64,000 nucleotides of DNA, taken from assembly GCF_001632365.1 (NCBI RefSeq), contig NW_024468555.1:186001-250000 (forward strand), written 5' to 3'. Below the pieces are notes generated by a model. The model ran no database searches. It was not told where the DNA came from and saw only the letters and a program-made list of their open reading frames with translations. Every line of letters starts with the position of its first letter. Position 1 is the first letter of the stretch. A program made the position numbers and the translations under genes. This document shows, in pieces, positions 50,982-62,594 of the stretch. Origin of the DNA: Laetiporus sulphureus 93-53. Its lineage: Eukaryota > Basidiomycota > Agaricomycetes > Polyporales > Laetiporaceae.

Positions 50982-51891
50982 ATGTCCTCCATCCTGCGCG
51001 CCCTCTTCCTGGTTCTCCACGCTGCGGCTATTGCTTCACTGGTTGGCATCTCGACATGGTCTACTCCAGCTCTTGCGTCTCCCCTGCCGTTGCCTCTCCC
51101 ACTTTTGAATGCATATACCATGGACCTGGCTCAGCGGACGGATCTCTCGTCTAGAATGTCCGACGGCAGCTCGCATCATGACCACAACGTCACTCTCAAG
51201 TCGCATCTCGCTGATCATGGGCCTGCGTCTTCTGCTCACTCTTCGTCCGTGTCAACTCACAAGCGCCAAGCGGACAGCAGCGTCATGAATAATTTTGACA
51301 TGTTGAGCTCGTACTCCGCGCAGATGAACCAAAACGCGAACATAATCCGTGCGTGTCATGTCTCCTCAATGATACCCACTAGGCTAAACCATGAGCAGGT
51401 GGCATGGCTAGCGAGCCGGCGTCTGAGCGTGCTGCGAACGCCGACTTTAGCGAGCAATATTTGACCGAGCTATCGTCTTTCAACACCAACTTCCGTGGCT
51501 TCCAATCTGTCCTCGCTGCGCTAGCTGCGGACAAGGGACTAGCCAACTACAACAAGAATGATCAGCTCGAGACCTTGCTGAAGGCCACCGTCAATGCTGT
51601 GAAGGACATCCTGGGCGATACCTACGAAGCGATCGAGAGCATTCCAGGGATTGGACCCCTCCTAGGTCCCAGTAAGTTCATGCCTGATGTGTGGCGATGA
51701 TGTGTCTCATTGCGCATACAGCCGTCTATGACATCAAGTGTATCATTGACGAAGTCCTCGATGCCACGGAGAATCTGACCGATGCAATTATCAACGACTT
51801 GGTACCACTGCTTCGCGATCTCCTCGGTCAAGCCACCTCTACGGCATGCGAAGCCGGTGTCGAGATTGTTGGCCTGTGCCTACCGCTATGA
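50982..51891 (+). CDS. predicted secreted protein, unknown family
   Basis: Not recognised. The N-terminus (MSSILRALFLVLHAAAIASL...) is a long hydrophobic signal or anchor, followed by Pro/Leu-rich and Ser/His-rich sequence with possible KR processing (STHKRQADS). The remainder is an amphipathic, mostly helical domain: NFDMLSSYSAQMNQNAN, FRGFQSVLAALAADKGLANY, LLKATVNAVKDILGDTYEAI, CIIDEVLDATENLTDAI. Two Cys near the end (C-E-A-G, GLCLPL). Introns 51348-51399 (NIIR|GMASEP) and about 51672-51720 (LLGP|TVYDIKC) keep the frame. Basidiomycetes have many such lineage-specific secreted helical proteins; function unknown. Confidence 0.75.
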
Positions 51892-52314
51892 CGGAGACGT
51901 TTTGAGCACACGACGGGCGACCCTTTCCCCTCCCTTTCCTCCGATCATGACCATGTATAATCAAGGGCTGGACCCTCATATGTATTGATAGTATTTCGCA
52001 TCGTTGTGTATCATGATTCGTTTTGCATTCGTATTGCATGCATCGCTGACAATCTATCCCACTGTTGCAACTCCGAGACGAAGCTAAGTTTGAACTGTGG
52101 ACCGGTGACTCTCTGAGTTGGTGGTGTAAACAAAAGGAGTTAATGACGGACTGCAGGGCATGTGTTAAGTCCGTCATTAAGAGAAAACCGGTATGAAGGC
52201 AAACCGGTGTCCGGGTAAGCTGCATTAAATACAGAGGATGTCGAAGACAAGGAGCAGAGCTCTCAGGCCTCCATGTCTGATGCTCAGGCTCTAAGCACGG
52301 AACCATGGTATCGC
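51892..52314. other. convergent 3' flanks
   Basis: 3' flanks of a plus and a minus gene. Nothing else was recognised. Confidence 0.5.
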
Positions 52315-53102
52315 TACTCTTCAGATACCCATCGGTCGGCCATAGGTCCAATCCATGGCAGCTGAAATCGCACCAAACCATTGCGGGCGGCATCGATGTA
52401 CGCCTGCCAGCTACGCAGAACATAAGCAAGAGACTTCCATTCCGGTCAATATCAATGCACTCACGTCATGTAAAGCAAAGGCGCTGCTACTATCAACGTA
52501 AGGATTGTGCGCATGAAGGATGGGAATTGAAGCAGGGACGCCAAAATCCGCAGCAAGATCAAGGGCGTAGACAGCAGGGCTGATTGGTATGCTAAGGCGA
52601 AGCGAGAATGAGCCACTGGACTGATACAGGAGAGGTTACATGAGCAAACCATGAAATCGCACGTAGTCATTGTCGGTTTCCAGTATAAGTAGCAGCAGAG
52701 CTGTGTACGAGTTTCATTTGGTGCGCATCCGTGAGTCGCGACACCCGACTCACCAGATATTGGCCCGAGCAGATACGCAAACGCAGCTAGTATGTCCACT
52801 CTCGCACCAAATCGTGTCTCCCAAATTTGCGCCCCACTTTCTGCCGCTGCCTCCTCCACGGCGCCGGGGCCTCCGGCTTGAGAGGTGTTGAAAGTCGGAA
52901 CAGCTCCAGACTGGTATGACATGGGTTGTTGTGAGGATGCTCGCGGGGGCCATGCGCGTGATGTGTGTCTAGAGGAAGACGGATACGATGGGTCATCGGG
53001 TGGTGGAGTCTACGCATGTTCGGTGAATACGTTTTCTCGACACCAGGACGCAGACGTACTCACATAAGGGGCGAACGATGATGCGAAGCTGGTTCTACTC
53101 AT
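52315..53102 (-). CDS. small multi-pass membrane protein, UPF0132/DUF4870-like
   Basis: Five exons: exon 1 is 53064-53102 (MSRTSFASSFAPY), then TPPPDDPSYPSSSRHTSRAW in a Pro/Ser-rich N-terminus. The membrane domain follows: GARVDILAAFAYLLGPISA, LLLLILETDNDYVRFHA, YQSALLSTPLILLRILASL and IVAAPLLYMTWQAYIDAARN, then GPMADRWVSEE and the stop. The pattern D..A..AYLLGPIS...L.LE..ND.VRFHA.QS is that of the UPF0132/DUF4870 (Tic20-like) family, and the function in fungi is unknown. All four introns are GT-AG and phase-correct. It is divergent from RPS24 across 177 bp. Confidence 0.82.
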
Positions 53103-53279
53103 GATGGTCACGCGTTGCAATCGATGCAGATGTAACAGATGCGTAAGGAGCAGTATAAATACAGGTATCTGGCCCGCCACCGACAGGAACGTCCCTGAGT
53201 ACTGAGGACGATGTGACTTAAGAGTAAAGCGCAGCCTCACATCCCTGCCGGACCGGCGGCCTGAGAACTCTCAGCCACA
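53103..53279. promoter_or_regulatory. shared promoter, membrane protein / RPS24
   Basis: This 177-bp region between divergent ATGs must carry both promoters. A CT-rich element (AACTCTCAGCC) sits just before the RPS24 start. Confidence 0.5.
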
Positions 53280-54081
53280 ATGGTATGTACACGTATTTGT
53301 CCCACACCGTGTTGCCCCGATAGGGAAGGTTCCTCGACGGCCCAGTCGACGTCCAGCTTACGGGAATCAGAAAAGCGTGGATACTAGCCATGGTGAGTGC
53401 TATTCCTGTTGCGTATTGGATGTCGTGGGAGTCGTTGGGTGCGGTGGAATGGTGGGGAATGGTCGGCAGTTCGGTGGATGGAGGACATGATGGCGGGATG
53501 TACCATAGCGGACCAGGGGAGTGGAATAGATGACTGACGTGCTGCCCGACTTGCAGACCGACCCAGCAGCACCCATCACCATCCGGACCCGCAAGTTTAT
53601 TACCAACCGCCTCCTCTCCCGCCGCCAATTTGTCGTTGACGTCCTACACCCATCGCGAGCAAATGTGCCGAAGGACGAGCTTGCCGAGCAGCTCGCGAAG
53701 ATCTACAAGGCCGAAAAGGGACGCGTCGTTCCCTTCGGCTTCAGGACACACTTCGGTGGTGGACGCAGCACGGGCTTTGCGCTGATTTACGATGACGAGG
53801 CATCGCAAAGAAAGTTTGAGCCCAAGTACCGTTTGATTCGGGTACGTTCCCTGTTTTGACGTGAGCGAAGACCGGACAATCTCACTCGTTTTATATACAG
53901 CTTGGCCTTATCCAGGCGCCTCCTAAGACCAACCGTAAGCTGCGGAAAGAGCGCAAGAACCGTGCGAAGAAGGTCAGCATGTCTTTGCATCTAGTTCATC
54001 TCTACGACTCTGACTCTACGCTCATAGCTCCGTGGCACCAAAAAAGTCAAGGCTGCGGAGCCGCCGAAGAAGGGCAAGTAA
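53280..54081 (+). CDS. RPS24: 40S ribosomal protein eS24 (RPS24)
   Basis: Small-subunit ribosomal protein. Exon 1 is only the ATG (53280-53282). After a 274-bp intron, exon 2 (53557-53841) reads [20 protein letters not shown] and continues through [33 protein letters not shown] and [10 protein letters not shown]. Exon 3 (53901-53972) reads [20 protein letters not shown] and exon 4 (54028-54081) [17 protein letters not shown]. The family length (about 137 aa) and motifs match throughout. A first exon holding only the start codon followed by a long first intron also occurs in other ribosomal protein genes and may have a regulatory role. Confidence 0.95.
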
Positions 54082-54454
54082 TGGTTGGGCGCGTCGTGTA
54101 TTATCGGTGCTTTCATCGTCTCTTGCATTTCATACCACATTCGTCCCCCTCATCCCCCACCCCATCGCGGGGCAAACGTTGTGCCCCAACTGTATCGTAC
54201 TGCGTATGCTGGCCTTCTCCTCGCTTTCATGAGTCCTATGCGCATGCCGAACTATGACCGTCACCTCGACCGCGCTGCAGCACTGCACATGTGCCGTAGG
54301 ACTTGCGGGTCCCCCATTGCTCTGTTCGCCTCTGATACCATCATATTACGAGATGCCTGGACAGTACATTGTGGGTATCGCATGGGTGGTCTAGGATATT
54401 GCGTACGAACAGGAAGAAAGCACAGTGCAATGACGACATGACAAGGTAAAGAGC

Positions 54455-56043
54455 TCAAAATCCCAACTTCTTGTGAATTATATCCGGATCTTCCTGGTAT
54501 TCTTCTGCAGAAACCCACATCTGTGGCCGGACATGCATGAGCCTGGGAGAGGTGTACCAGTGAGAGAAAAACGCGCCTTTCTGAACGTGTTCAATCCGGC
54601 AAGGATGGATCCCCCGATCCAAGTTGAATACTTGCGTTCCGGCGGTGCATAGATCTTTATCTTCACGTCTTTGAGGGACATCTTCTTCACCTCATTCAGC
54701 AGCCGATCACCGAATCCTAAAAATATCGTGAAAGAGAAGGCGCGATAGACGCAAGAAACGACATACCACGACACAAGGTGCTTCCTCCGCTGAGAATGAT
54801 GTTCGAGAACAGACTCTTCCGCAGGTCAAGGTCGACTCGGTTGATTGAATCTACTACTACTTGATGTACACCAGCATATTCTTGACCAATTAACTCTGGA
54901 TTAAATAAGATCTCTGGCGCGCGAAATCGTTCGGGGCCGAGCTGCCATCTTTCATTAGCTACGCCCTTAGCATACAGGTAACAAACACGCACTTGCACAG
55001 TATTGCCGTCGGGCAGCCGGAACTCCTCGTTCCGCCCAATGGAATCCTTTTCTTCCTTTGCGGGGTTGAGGGCAATATAGCAACACTTCTCTTTAATGGT
55101 ACGAACGACTTCCCGTTCAGCCGTAGTGTGCAGATGATGTCCTGATTTGCGCAGCAATAGCTGGAGATGTTCTGTCACGTCGCTAAGCACTGGCATGAGA
55201 GCAGGGCCGAATGAGCGAGGCTAGTGATGCTCACCGTCCTGCAACATCCACTCGTCGGATTGCATGCGGCATAGAGAAACCTTCGAACACTGGAACAGCA
55301 TGTGTGACACCATCCCCAGAATCTAACACAATCCCGGTTGTCCTCCCTGAAGAATACCTGAATGCAACGCATCTCGGTACAATGGAGGCTTAATTAATGA
55401 AAGCGTGCTTACAGCGATAAGACAGCTTGAACAGAAATAAAGAGTGCAGGCACATTGAAGGTGTCGAAGAAGATTTGGGCCGCCACGTCTCGATTATGCC
55501 GAGGGTTCAGAGGTGCCTCTGTAAACAATACGGGGTGCTTTGACGAACATTATCATCGGGTGTGATGAAGTAGGCAAAGTAGACGAACCTCTTCACTAAG
55601 AGTTCCGAGCTCTTCAGCGTACACCCAACTCCATATACGTTCCATGTCGTCCCAATCAGTCACTATCCCATGTTCCATCGGGTATTTGATCTTCAACAGT
55701 CCTCTGAATTCCTGAGCCTTCTTGCCAATGAAGACATCTCCTTCTAAAGCGCCTGCCATAACACGTATGTGCTTAGGCCGTCCCACACTAGTGCACCATG
55801 ATACGGACGTTAGTGCGCTGTGCACGGGCGATGTGGGATGTCCCTAACCGTGAAGACGCACAAGGACGGGAAGAAGCATTTCGGTTGGTCTTGTCCTGCA
55901 AACCCAGCCTTTATAGTGCCCGATCCCTGTATGCGACCAAACGCTTGTCAATGGACGGAGCGGGACATAACCCAATAAAGTGGACATACATTGTCGATGA
56001 CTACCGGCTGGTTTGTGAGCACATCTTCGAATTCACTAGCCAT
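54455..56043 (-). CDS. ARP1: actin-related protein 1 (centractin), dynactin subunit
   Basis: Arp1 builds the short filament of dynactin, the dynein activator. Exon 1 ([18 protein letters not shown]) is followed by [20 protein letters not shown] and then [19 protein letters not shown], where [16 protein letters not shown] is centractin-specific rather than conventional actin. Next come [98 protein letters not shown] and the C-terminal [20 protein letters not shown]. At least seven exons; the stop is at 54455-54457. It is divergent from the next plus gene across 174 bp. Confidence 0.93.
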
Positions 56044-56217
56044 CCTACTTTACTGCACAAGGCGTAGTTCTGACACGGCCCCGGTGGACAGACACCGGGC
56101 GATGATTTACTGGTGGCAGACTCGAGATGGAGGTTTAGGTGTAAGACGCGTCGCGAGACGGCGCGACTAGCGCGTCTGACAGAGCTCGCGCATGTACTCA
56201 TCCTTCTTCCGTTCATC

Positions 56218-57037
56218 ATGTCGACTTCGTCGCGATGGTTCTGCGCTCTGCTGCTAATACTGTGCCTTGCTGTGAGCACCACCAAGCTATCTCGGGGAAA
56301 GAGCCTGAAATTCACAGGAGTATCTCGCAAATGTAGCTGTCCACACATGCTATCCTCGGTCAAAAATGGGAGGCCACAGAACTCTGTAAATGTGCGTCGA
56401 ACTCAAACACAACTCCAATTCGCATGCGCTCATAGTCCTTGCTATGCAGGCATATGTTTCGGCTCCAACTACACTATCTTGCACATGGAGATACCTGACA
56501 ATCCGAAGCAACCTTGCCTGTCATGCACGAAGCAATGGTGTCTAAACCAGAATCTGCCTATATGTGCAGGTGCCACGCTAGGAGATGCAGACCCTGACAC
56601 AGCAACGGGTAAAGAGGGTGATGTCGAAGCAAGGTGCTTTCGTGAGTCTAAAGAGTGTGCGCTCTGGTTGTGGATTCACGTTGATTGGTCCGTTTCCCAG
56701 AGCGAGATTCGCCAAGGGACCAGCTCGTGGTGACTATCTTCCTGCTAACTGTGTTCGGTCTTTTGCTTGGGGCTGGTATCAAGGGTAGGATGATCAAAGC
56801 CGGCCTCGATACAAGCCTGCCATGGCATACAAGCAGACGGTGGTGGGAGGTGAGCCCCTTGCTCAGCCTGCGAATGACAAAGTTCATCTTACAAAGTCAA
56901 TGCAGGCATGGATCCCTCAGAGACATCCTGAAGACATTGGATTTGAGCTCGCGAATCGTGTTCGCGGGTTGTGGAATCGAGGGCAAGACGACAGGCGGGA
57001 TCAGTACATCAGCGTATCTGTGACACCTACATTATGA
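56218..57037 (+). CDS. Cys-rich single-pass membrane protein, unknown family
   Basis: Not recognised. Five exons (56218-56271, 56318-56385, 56436-56641, 56701-56849, 56906-57037) join in one frame, giving 202 residues. Signal peptide MSTSSRWFCALLLILCLA. The lumenal or extracellular domain has Cys in CYAGICFGSNYTIL, CLSCTKQWCLNQ, LPIC and ARCF, with N-glycosylation sequon NYT. Then RDSPRDQLVVTIF leads into a membrane helix (VVTIFLLTVFGLLLGAGI), a basic GRMIKAG stop-transfer and a cytosolic tail ending YISVSVTPTL. This predicts a type I membrane protein. The dense Cys pattern and clean splicing argue for a conserved fungal protein; no function is inferred. Confidence 0.75.
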
Positions 57038-57396
57038 CTCTGCATCGTGCTCTTATATGTATTACTATTCGCTCTTTTATATCTCATTATTATCGTTCAC
57101 AACGTTGTGAATACCAGACAGTCAGAATCTGAGCTCCGCCCTGCTTGATGAAGATGCTTCGGGTTATCGTTCAACAGACCTTCTTCCTGGGCGTTTGAGC
57201 CAGCTTGCCACCGCTCGGGTTCGCATACACACACACCTGCACGTTCTTGCACGTTCTTGACCTTGTTGACGGCTGGGCCGCTGTCGTCAGCACCTGATTT
57301 CAAATCAACACTGCCATCAGAGGCACTGCGCCAATGTGTTGATGATTACGGAACGCATCGAGGACGAGTGTGCACTGTCCCATCTCACACACCGAC

Positions 57397-57813
57397 ATGG
57401 GCTCGCTCTGTTCAAAACCAAGCACTCTGTCGGGCGGAGATACCGTTCTCCGTCCAATAAACAAAGGCAAAGAAGGACACACGCTGAGCTCACAAGCTAA
57501 CGGAGGCCAGCCCCAGACGGGCGCTCGCACGGCTGCTGCAGAGGCTGCTGAGAAACGGCGTCAGGCGGTGAGTTTTATAAGATATATTCTACTACGTTTC
57601 GTGCGAACAACTTTTCCATCTCAGGAGCAAAAGCGTGGCACGCAGGCTGCGAACCCAAATCGGGGTAAGTTGGCAGCACAGCTGGAGGCATCGAAGAAAG
57701 CTCCCAGGGCACCGGAGCCCAAGCAAGAAGAGAGGCTCGTGGTGAGTGCATTCCTGCCTTCTTGCATGCCGAAGACACGTCAATCCTGACGTCTTCGCCT
57801 GCAGTGGGATTGA
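57397..57813 (+). CDS. small putatively N-myristoylated/palmitoylated protein
   Basis: 98 residues in three exons (57397-57567, 57625-57741, 57805-57813). The N-terminus MGSLCSKPS fits an N-myristoylation signal (Gly2, Ser6) with an adjacent Cys for palmitoylation, so membrane attachment is likely. The rest is charged and helical (RTAAAEAAEKRRQAEQKRGT, AAQLEASKKAPRAPEPKQEE) and ends LVWD after a final 9-nt exon. The layout recalls small lipid-anchored adaptors such as yeast Ego1/Meh1, but no specific homology could be established. Confidence 0.65.
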
Positions 57814-58440
57814 CCGCCGCATTATTCCATGCTATTCGTACATTCGAGCTACTTCCGTTACGTCAACCTATCTTCGATGATGCTGCGTGCCTCGTGCTTC
57901 AAGCTGATGTGCTGCCCCGCAATCTACGCAACCAGTAATTTGCTCGCAGAATCCACCGACGACAAGTTCCGCGAAGGCAGTCATTTACGTGTTCTTGCAG
58001 CAAAATGTATGGAAGCAGATTCTCGTGTAGGAAGAGTGCTTCGCCGATTCGTCCCTTCTGACTTATTATCATAGTTGCCCTTCGTTCGCAATCGAACAGT
58101 ATGATACAAACATGCCAACGTGGGTCAGCAGTGCCAGTACTAGTGTTGGTTAATCGAAGGTGCCCTCCTTATTCGCAAACATTTGTACAGAGGGATATGC
58201 TTCAGTCGTAATTTCCACGTAAATAATAATAAAGCTACGTTACAATATTGCAATGGACATGACGGGCGCTTGTTGAACACCAATACTCTGGAAGCAGTCG
58301 CTATCACCACCACTACTGGAGGATAGCGCACGCGACCGACGGTCGCGACCGCACGCAAGCTGGCTATATCTACACACTCCTTAGCATCATCGTCGCCAAG
58401 ACGGAGTGTTTGTCGCTGGCCGATAACAACCCCCATATGA
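57814..58440. promoter_or_regulatory. 3' flank and GPI2 upstream region
   Basis: About 630 bp. Short ORFs without domains (57829-58074 plus, 58140-58436 minus) are judged chance. It should hold the GPI2 promoter. Confidence 0.4.
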
Positions 58441-59649
58441 ATGACAGAAGCCGCATGGGAAGCGGAATGGGACAGAGTGCTATGGAAGAAGAAATCATAC
58501 CCGGATAACTACGTGCCAAAGTCGTTCCTATCGTCTCTTTCCAGGAATTGTAAGTTGTATGCCCTTGCGGAGGAATACGTTCTGCTCACCTAGGCGAACA
58601 TCAGCTAACTTCGTACCATACACGTATTGGTATCTAGTCCGCGCGTCCTGCGCGATCAGCCAGCACCTCGCCACAATCTTCATCTTCCTTGCTGTATTCA
58701 TTCAGTTGAATGAGAGCAGATTGGATGCTCGTGTTCTCATATGGATGTCTATTGGTGCATTCATTACGGGATATGCCCTATGGGAGCTGGTCGACTGCCG
58801 TAGTGACAGCAAGACGTCAACCGGGGCAAATCGTACGTGCCCTCAAACCTTCTCCCTGATCTCTCCAATCCTCACGCGCAACGTGACATTCATGCAGATG
58901 CCAAAGCCATGAAGTCATCTATATTGGTCTTTCTGGCCCTCATGGCATTGTCTCCGGTATTGCGCACTCTGACAGCTGCGACGTCCTCAGATTCCATATG
59001 GGCGTTGTCAGCAGGTCTTTTCGTGCTGAGCGCACTACTGGCGGATTATACCCCTCTTCGTGCTTATATCCATCACCAGGAGAGGTGAGTGTGAAGCGGC
59101 CGTATATGGTAATTCTCGTGGTACGATTATGACCCTCTAGGTTGACATCAGTGCTGTCTATGAATGCTGCAATCTCTTCAGCCGTAGTTCTCGCTTCCCG
59201 ATTGCCGGATGACCAATCGGTTTTTGCGCTCATGCTGTTCTCCGTGCAGCTATTCGCTCTATTTCCCATCTTGCGCCGTCGCTTACAGGTGATGCCCCCT
59301 TCTCCCTCCAGGGTCGCCGACTCTGACTTCTACCATAGACCGGTCCCGGGTTCTTACAGGGATTTGTGACGCTTAGCTTGTGCGGATCTTCAGTTCGCCT
59401 GGCAGCTTCTGTGTCACGCATCGGGACCTGTCTTGTCTTCATATCACTCAGCTTTGTGATGTTCGTAGGGCCGGGAGTTCTGATCTGGGCGCAGAAGTAC
59501 AAAAAGTACGTTCATCATGCCGCTGTCGGGATGGTCAGACTGACTCATTGCTCGCATCGCTCTATCGCCGCCGCAGTGAGATTAGGGGCACATGGGATCC
59601 AGCCGTGCCTGTCCTTAACAAGCCCGACAGGTTCGGAGTCACTCCTTAG
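58441..59649 (+). CDS. GPI2: GPI-GlcNAc transferase subunit GPI2/PIG-C
   Basis: Multi-pass ER subunit of the GPI-N-acetylglucosaminyltransferase that starts GPI-anchor synthesis. Start ATG 58441 gives MTEAAWEAEWDRVLWKKKSY and PDNYVPKSFLSSLSRN, the typical PIG-C opening (W..VL...Q.YPDNYV). The ATG one frame over at 58438 is not used. An intron (GTAAGTTG...CATCAG) then leads to SNFVPYTYWYLVRASCAISQ. Conserved core: MALSPVLRTLTAATSSDSIW and LLADYTPL. Several membrane helices follow. The last intron joins IWAQKYK to NEIRGTWDPAVP, and the protein ends NKPDRFGVTP. Five or six exons. Confidence 0.9.
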
Positions 59650-60565
59650 AGGGCAATTTCATAATCAGGACTGGTGGCCCCGATCGGAGGTCGTGCAAGT
59701 CGTGATGGTACGGCGTGTGTACCCACGAAACGACATCTTCTGCAACCGCCTAGATTCTTGATGCATACCACGTGCTCAAGGGGCGATAAGCATTCAACGG
59801 TGCTCTTTGCCAGTACGTTGTCTGGTCAGCAGCCTTCGGCTATTTAAGCAGAGGTGACTTAAGCGCACTGCAGTCAATATCGTCAACGACTTTCCAATAC
59901 GTCAAAGTAAAATCTGACCGGCCCTCGTGTCCGGATATGAGGAATGACGTGCAACTTCCGCTCGCCGACAAGCTCAGGGCGCGTTTTTGACAATGTATGT
60001 GTGTCGAGCATCTCACGATCATACAACGGGCGTCCATCATGAGTCGCTGCCCATGCACGTCACATGTGGATCACGTTCGTTCATATGGACCAATACAAGG
60101 GAAGCCTCATACTTCCGAGGCAGAGTCGTTCTTCTGCGTGTTGCTCGGGTATCATCCGCAATCACGGCTATGTGCAACAGATTCATCGTGGTCCTGGCGC
60201 CGATCTCACGTCACTTGTTCGGGGCCTCCCCGAGGTCCCCTTCGGCTTTTCGCACAGCACGTATCAATATTGTTTTGGCAAAAACTGATTGTATGTGAGT
60301 ATATCAGCCTTTTCGCAATTGTCAGACTTCCTAACGCTCGTTCATCACAGCGCGAGCGAATATGGCCACATCCATCGGTGTTCGAGTAGTGAAGCCAACA
60401 TCGAAGGCAGTGGTATATTACATATCAATGGTATCCTACATGAAGTGCAACAACGATAGCAAATAAGTAAGCAATGCGAAGCATGTGTAGATGGGTCTAC
60501 AGAGTTCCAAGACTACAGCGGATGTGTCATCAGTACAACTTGTCATGATATCTAGCCATGTGTTT
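59650..60565. other. convergent 3' region between GPI2 and bZIP gene
   Basis: About 0.9 kb where two genes converge. ORFs of up to 130 codons on plus (59987-60389) have no domain and no splice logic. Nothing else was recognised. Confidence 0.4.
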
Positions 60566-62083
60566 TCAATTGTGCACATCATCGTCGTCGTCGATGTGCA
60601 GACGCGGTCGTTTCGATCCTATGGCAACCCCCATCCCAATACCTCTCGCCTCCAAGGCCTCTACTGCCGCTTTCGCAGCGCCCTCCGACGTCTTCCTACT
60701 CCGATTCCTCGTTCGTCGCAAGGCACCAAAAGCCTGTGCCTTGATGACGGCAAGCGTTCCGCATATCGGCGGGGCGGGAGAAGGTGAACGGGAGACATGA
60801 GTAGAGGGAGCTTCGCTTCTCGTACGGGAACGACTAGAGTATGCGTATGATTCACTGTCATCGCTCTCGCGGCCACCGGAACCGTTTTCCCTCCGAGAGT
60901 AAGAAGCGAGAGCTTGAGCTATCGGACGATCGGTTAACGGATTGGAGCGGCCGTTGGGTCGGTAACGGGCCGCGTCACGGCTCGAGGTGATCATCGAGAT
61001 GTCAGCAGTTCCTCCGTGCAAAGTCAGCTGTGGTTGCCGGCGATAGCCAAGCTCAGAGTGGTCCTGGACAAGTGAGCTGTCCTGAAATGTGAACGAGAAT
61101 GGGGCGGGTGCCAACGATGTTGTCGATGAAGTTGATGTTGGCGTGGATGCTGCTGGGGAGATTGAACGGCTGGGTGGGGGAGGGTAGGAAGAAGAGTCGA
61201 AGGATGTCAAGGAACTTGATGCCTTCTGATCATCAAGACCATATTGCGTCGAATATGCCAGCTCTGATGATGTCAGAGTGGGCGATTCGAGATAGTTCGG
61301 GGAATGCGACGAACTGCTGCCATCGAAGACCTCGGGCGATAGCCCCGCCTGAGCTTCTGGCTGCATCCATGCCCCATCGCTAGTGGTATTGGCCGGAGGG
61401 TACGAGTATTGCTCATATCGCGACATCCTCTGTGCATCCAAGTGATGCGCCCGATTATCAGGAGACGTCTCTGCTCCTACATTGCTGGCCATCGTCACCG
61501 TAGGCGAACGCTGCGAATAGTCCTGTCCAGACCCCATGCTAGGATGTTGGAATGCTCCGCCGAGGGAAACCGGCTGGGCTGGATACCGCACGCCATTGTC
61601 CATGTACTGGCCGACATGGGTAGTGCTCATTGGAGACGTGATGACGCTCGGTGATGGGTGAGCTGAATATGGGGGCGCAGGAGGATAATCGTGCGACTGT
61701 GAGCTGAGATTGGCTGCTCCCCGCTCTTGCCACAACGTCTTCAACATGCGATCTCGCTGTCTGGCCTCCTGCTTCCAGCGAGCGACTTCCTGTCGCAGCT
61801 TAGCATTCTCTTCCTTCACCTCACTGCAAGAATCTTGGAGCTGGATGACCACGGATTCGAGGTTTGTGACTAGAAGCAAGAGAGATGAATATCGATTTCA
61901 TGCTCTCGTAAGAATCGACGCCGTCGAACCTGTCTCTTCGAGGGTAGCGATGTAGTTTGCACGTCGCGCACGAAAGGCGGCCTGCGCATCGGCGTTCTTC
62001 TTCTTTCTGAGCGCCGCCTCCGACATTTTGCTGGCATTGTCGTCGGAGCTGGCTTTAGATTGTGCAGATGGACTAGGGGACAT
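60566..62083 (-). CDS. bZIP transcription factor
   Basis: Nuclear DNA-binding regulator. The basic region (residues about 24-45, RKKKNADAQAAFRARRANYI) carries the NxxAQxAFRxR signature, then a leucine-zipper stretch ESVVIQLQDSCSEVKEENAK continues into the coiled coil. One intron (61870-61929) lies inside the zipper and joins LEET to VTNLESVV. The remaining about 400 residues are disordered, Ser/Pro/Tyr-rich, with RRTRNRSRK and KRPRLHIDDDDD at the C-terminus (possible nuclear localisation plus acidic tail). Start 62083 (MSPSPSAQSKAS). The AQ.AFR.RR subtype is common in fungi (AP-1-like and related); the target genes cannot be told. Confidence 0.85.
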
Positions 62084-62594
62084 CACAGAGCGTATGATTG
62101 ACCAAGATTCGGGTCAGGGCGGGATATAAACTGGCATGGCAAAAAGAACTGGAACGGAGGGCACGAGGAAAGGGTCCTCTTCGCCGGTTACACGGCTTGA
62201 AGGCTCGGCGCGGAAAGTCACGCCAAATTCTATTAGTTGATGTTTCTTCGTGCTCATTCTCATCAGCGAGCCTAAACCACATTTTTCAATCACAGGTCCG
62301 GCAAACCGATGCTCGAAACTGTAACTGTGGCCCGACCCTGTGGGCGGTCTCCCATCCGTGTGACCCTGCCCTCCCTTTTTTGTCCGCTCACTCATATCGC
62401 CGCCGCACGTGTGATATTCGCGGCCTCGTCGCGCACTTTATCTGCGGACCCTCTTGCAATAATCGTATATTCGCTGTTTGAATTACACGCTCGGGCGTCG
62501 TGGCAGACCCATGCCGACGACGCGGACGGCGCCTCCTGCAGCCACCAGAATTGCTCCCGAAGGCACCGCGAGCGTGGAGACCAATATTGCTTCA
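62084..62594. promoter_or_regulatory. bZIP gene upstream region
   Basis: The 511 bp between the bZIP start and the stop of APC4, both on minus. It should hold the bZIP promoter and 5' leader. Short ORFs here are not supported. Confidence 0.4.

Noticed and set aside
53283..53556. Possible C/D box snoRNA in RPS24 intron 1 (ATGATGG and CTGA-like motifs).
   Set aside because: The C-like and D-like boxes are not placed at the ends of a stem with suitable spacing, so no confident call can be made by eye.
59987..60389. Two overlapping plus-strand ORFs of 103 and 130 codons between GPI2 and the bZIP gene.
   Set aside because: Both lie in a convergent 3' region, have no recognisable features and share sequence in different frames, as expected by chance.
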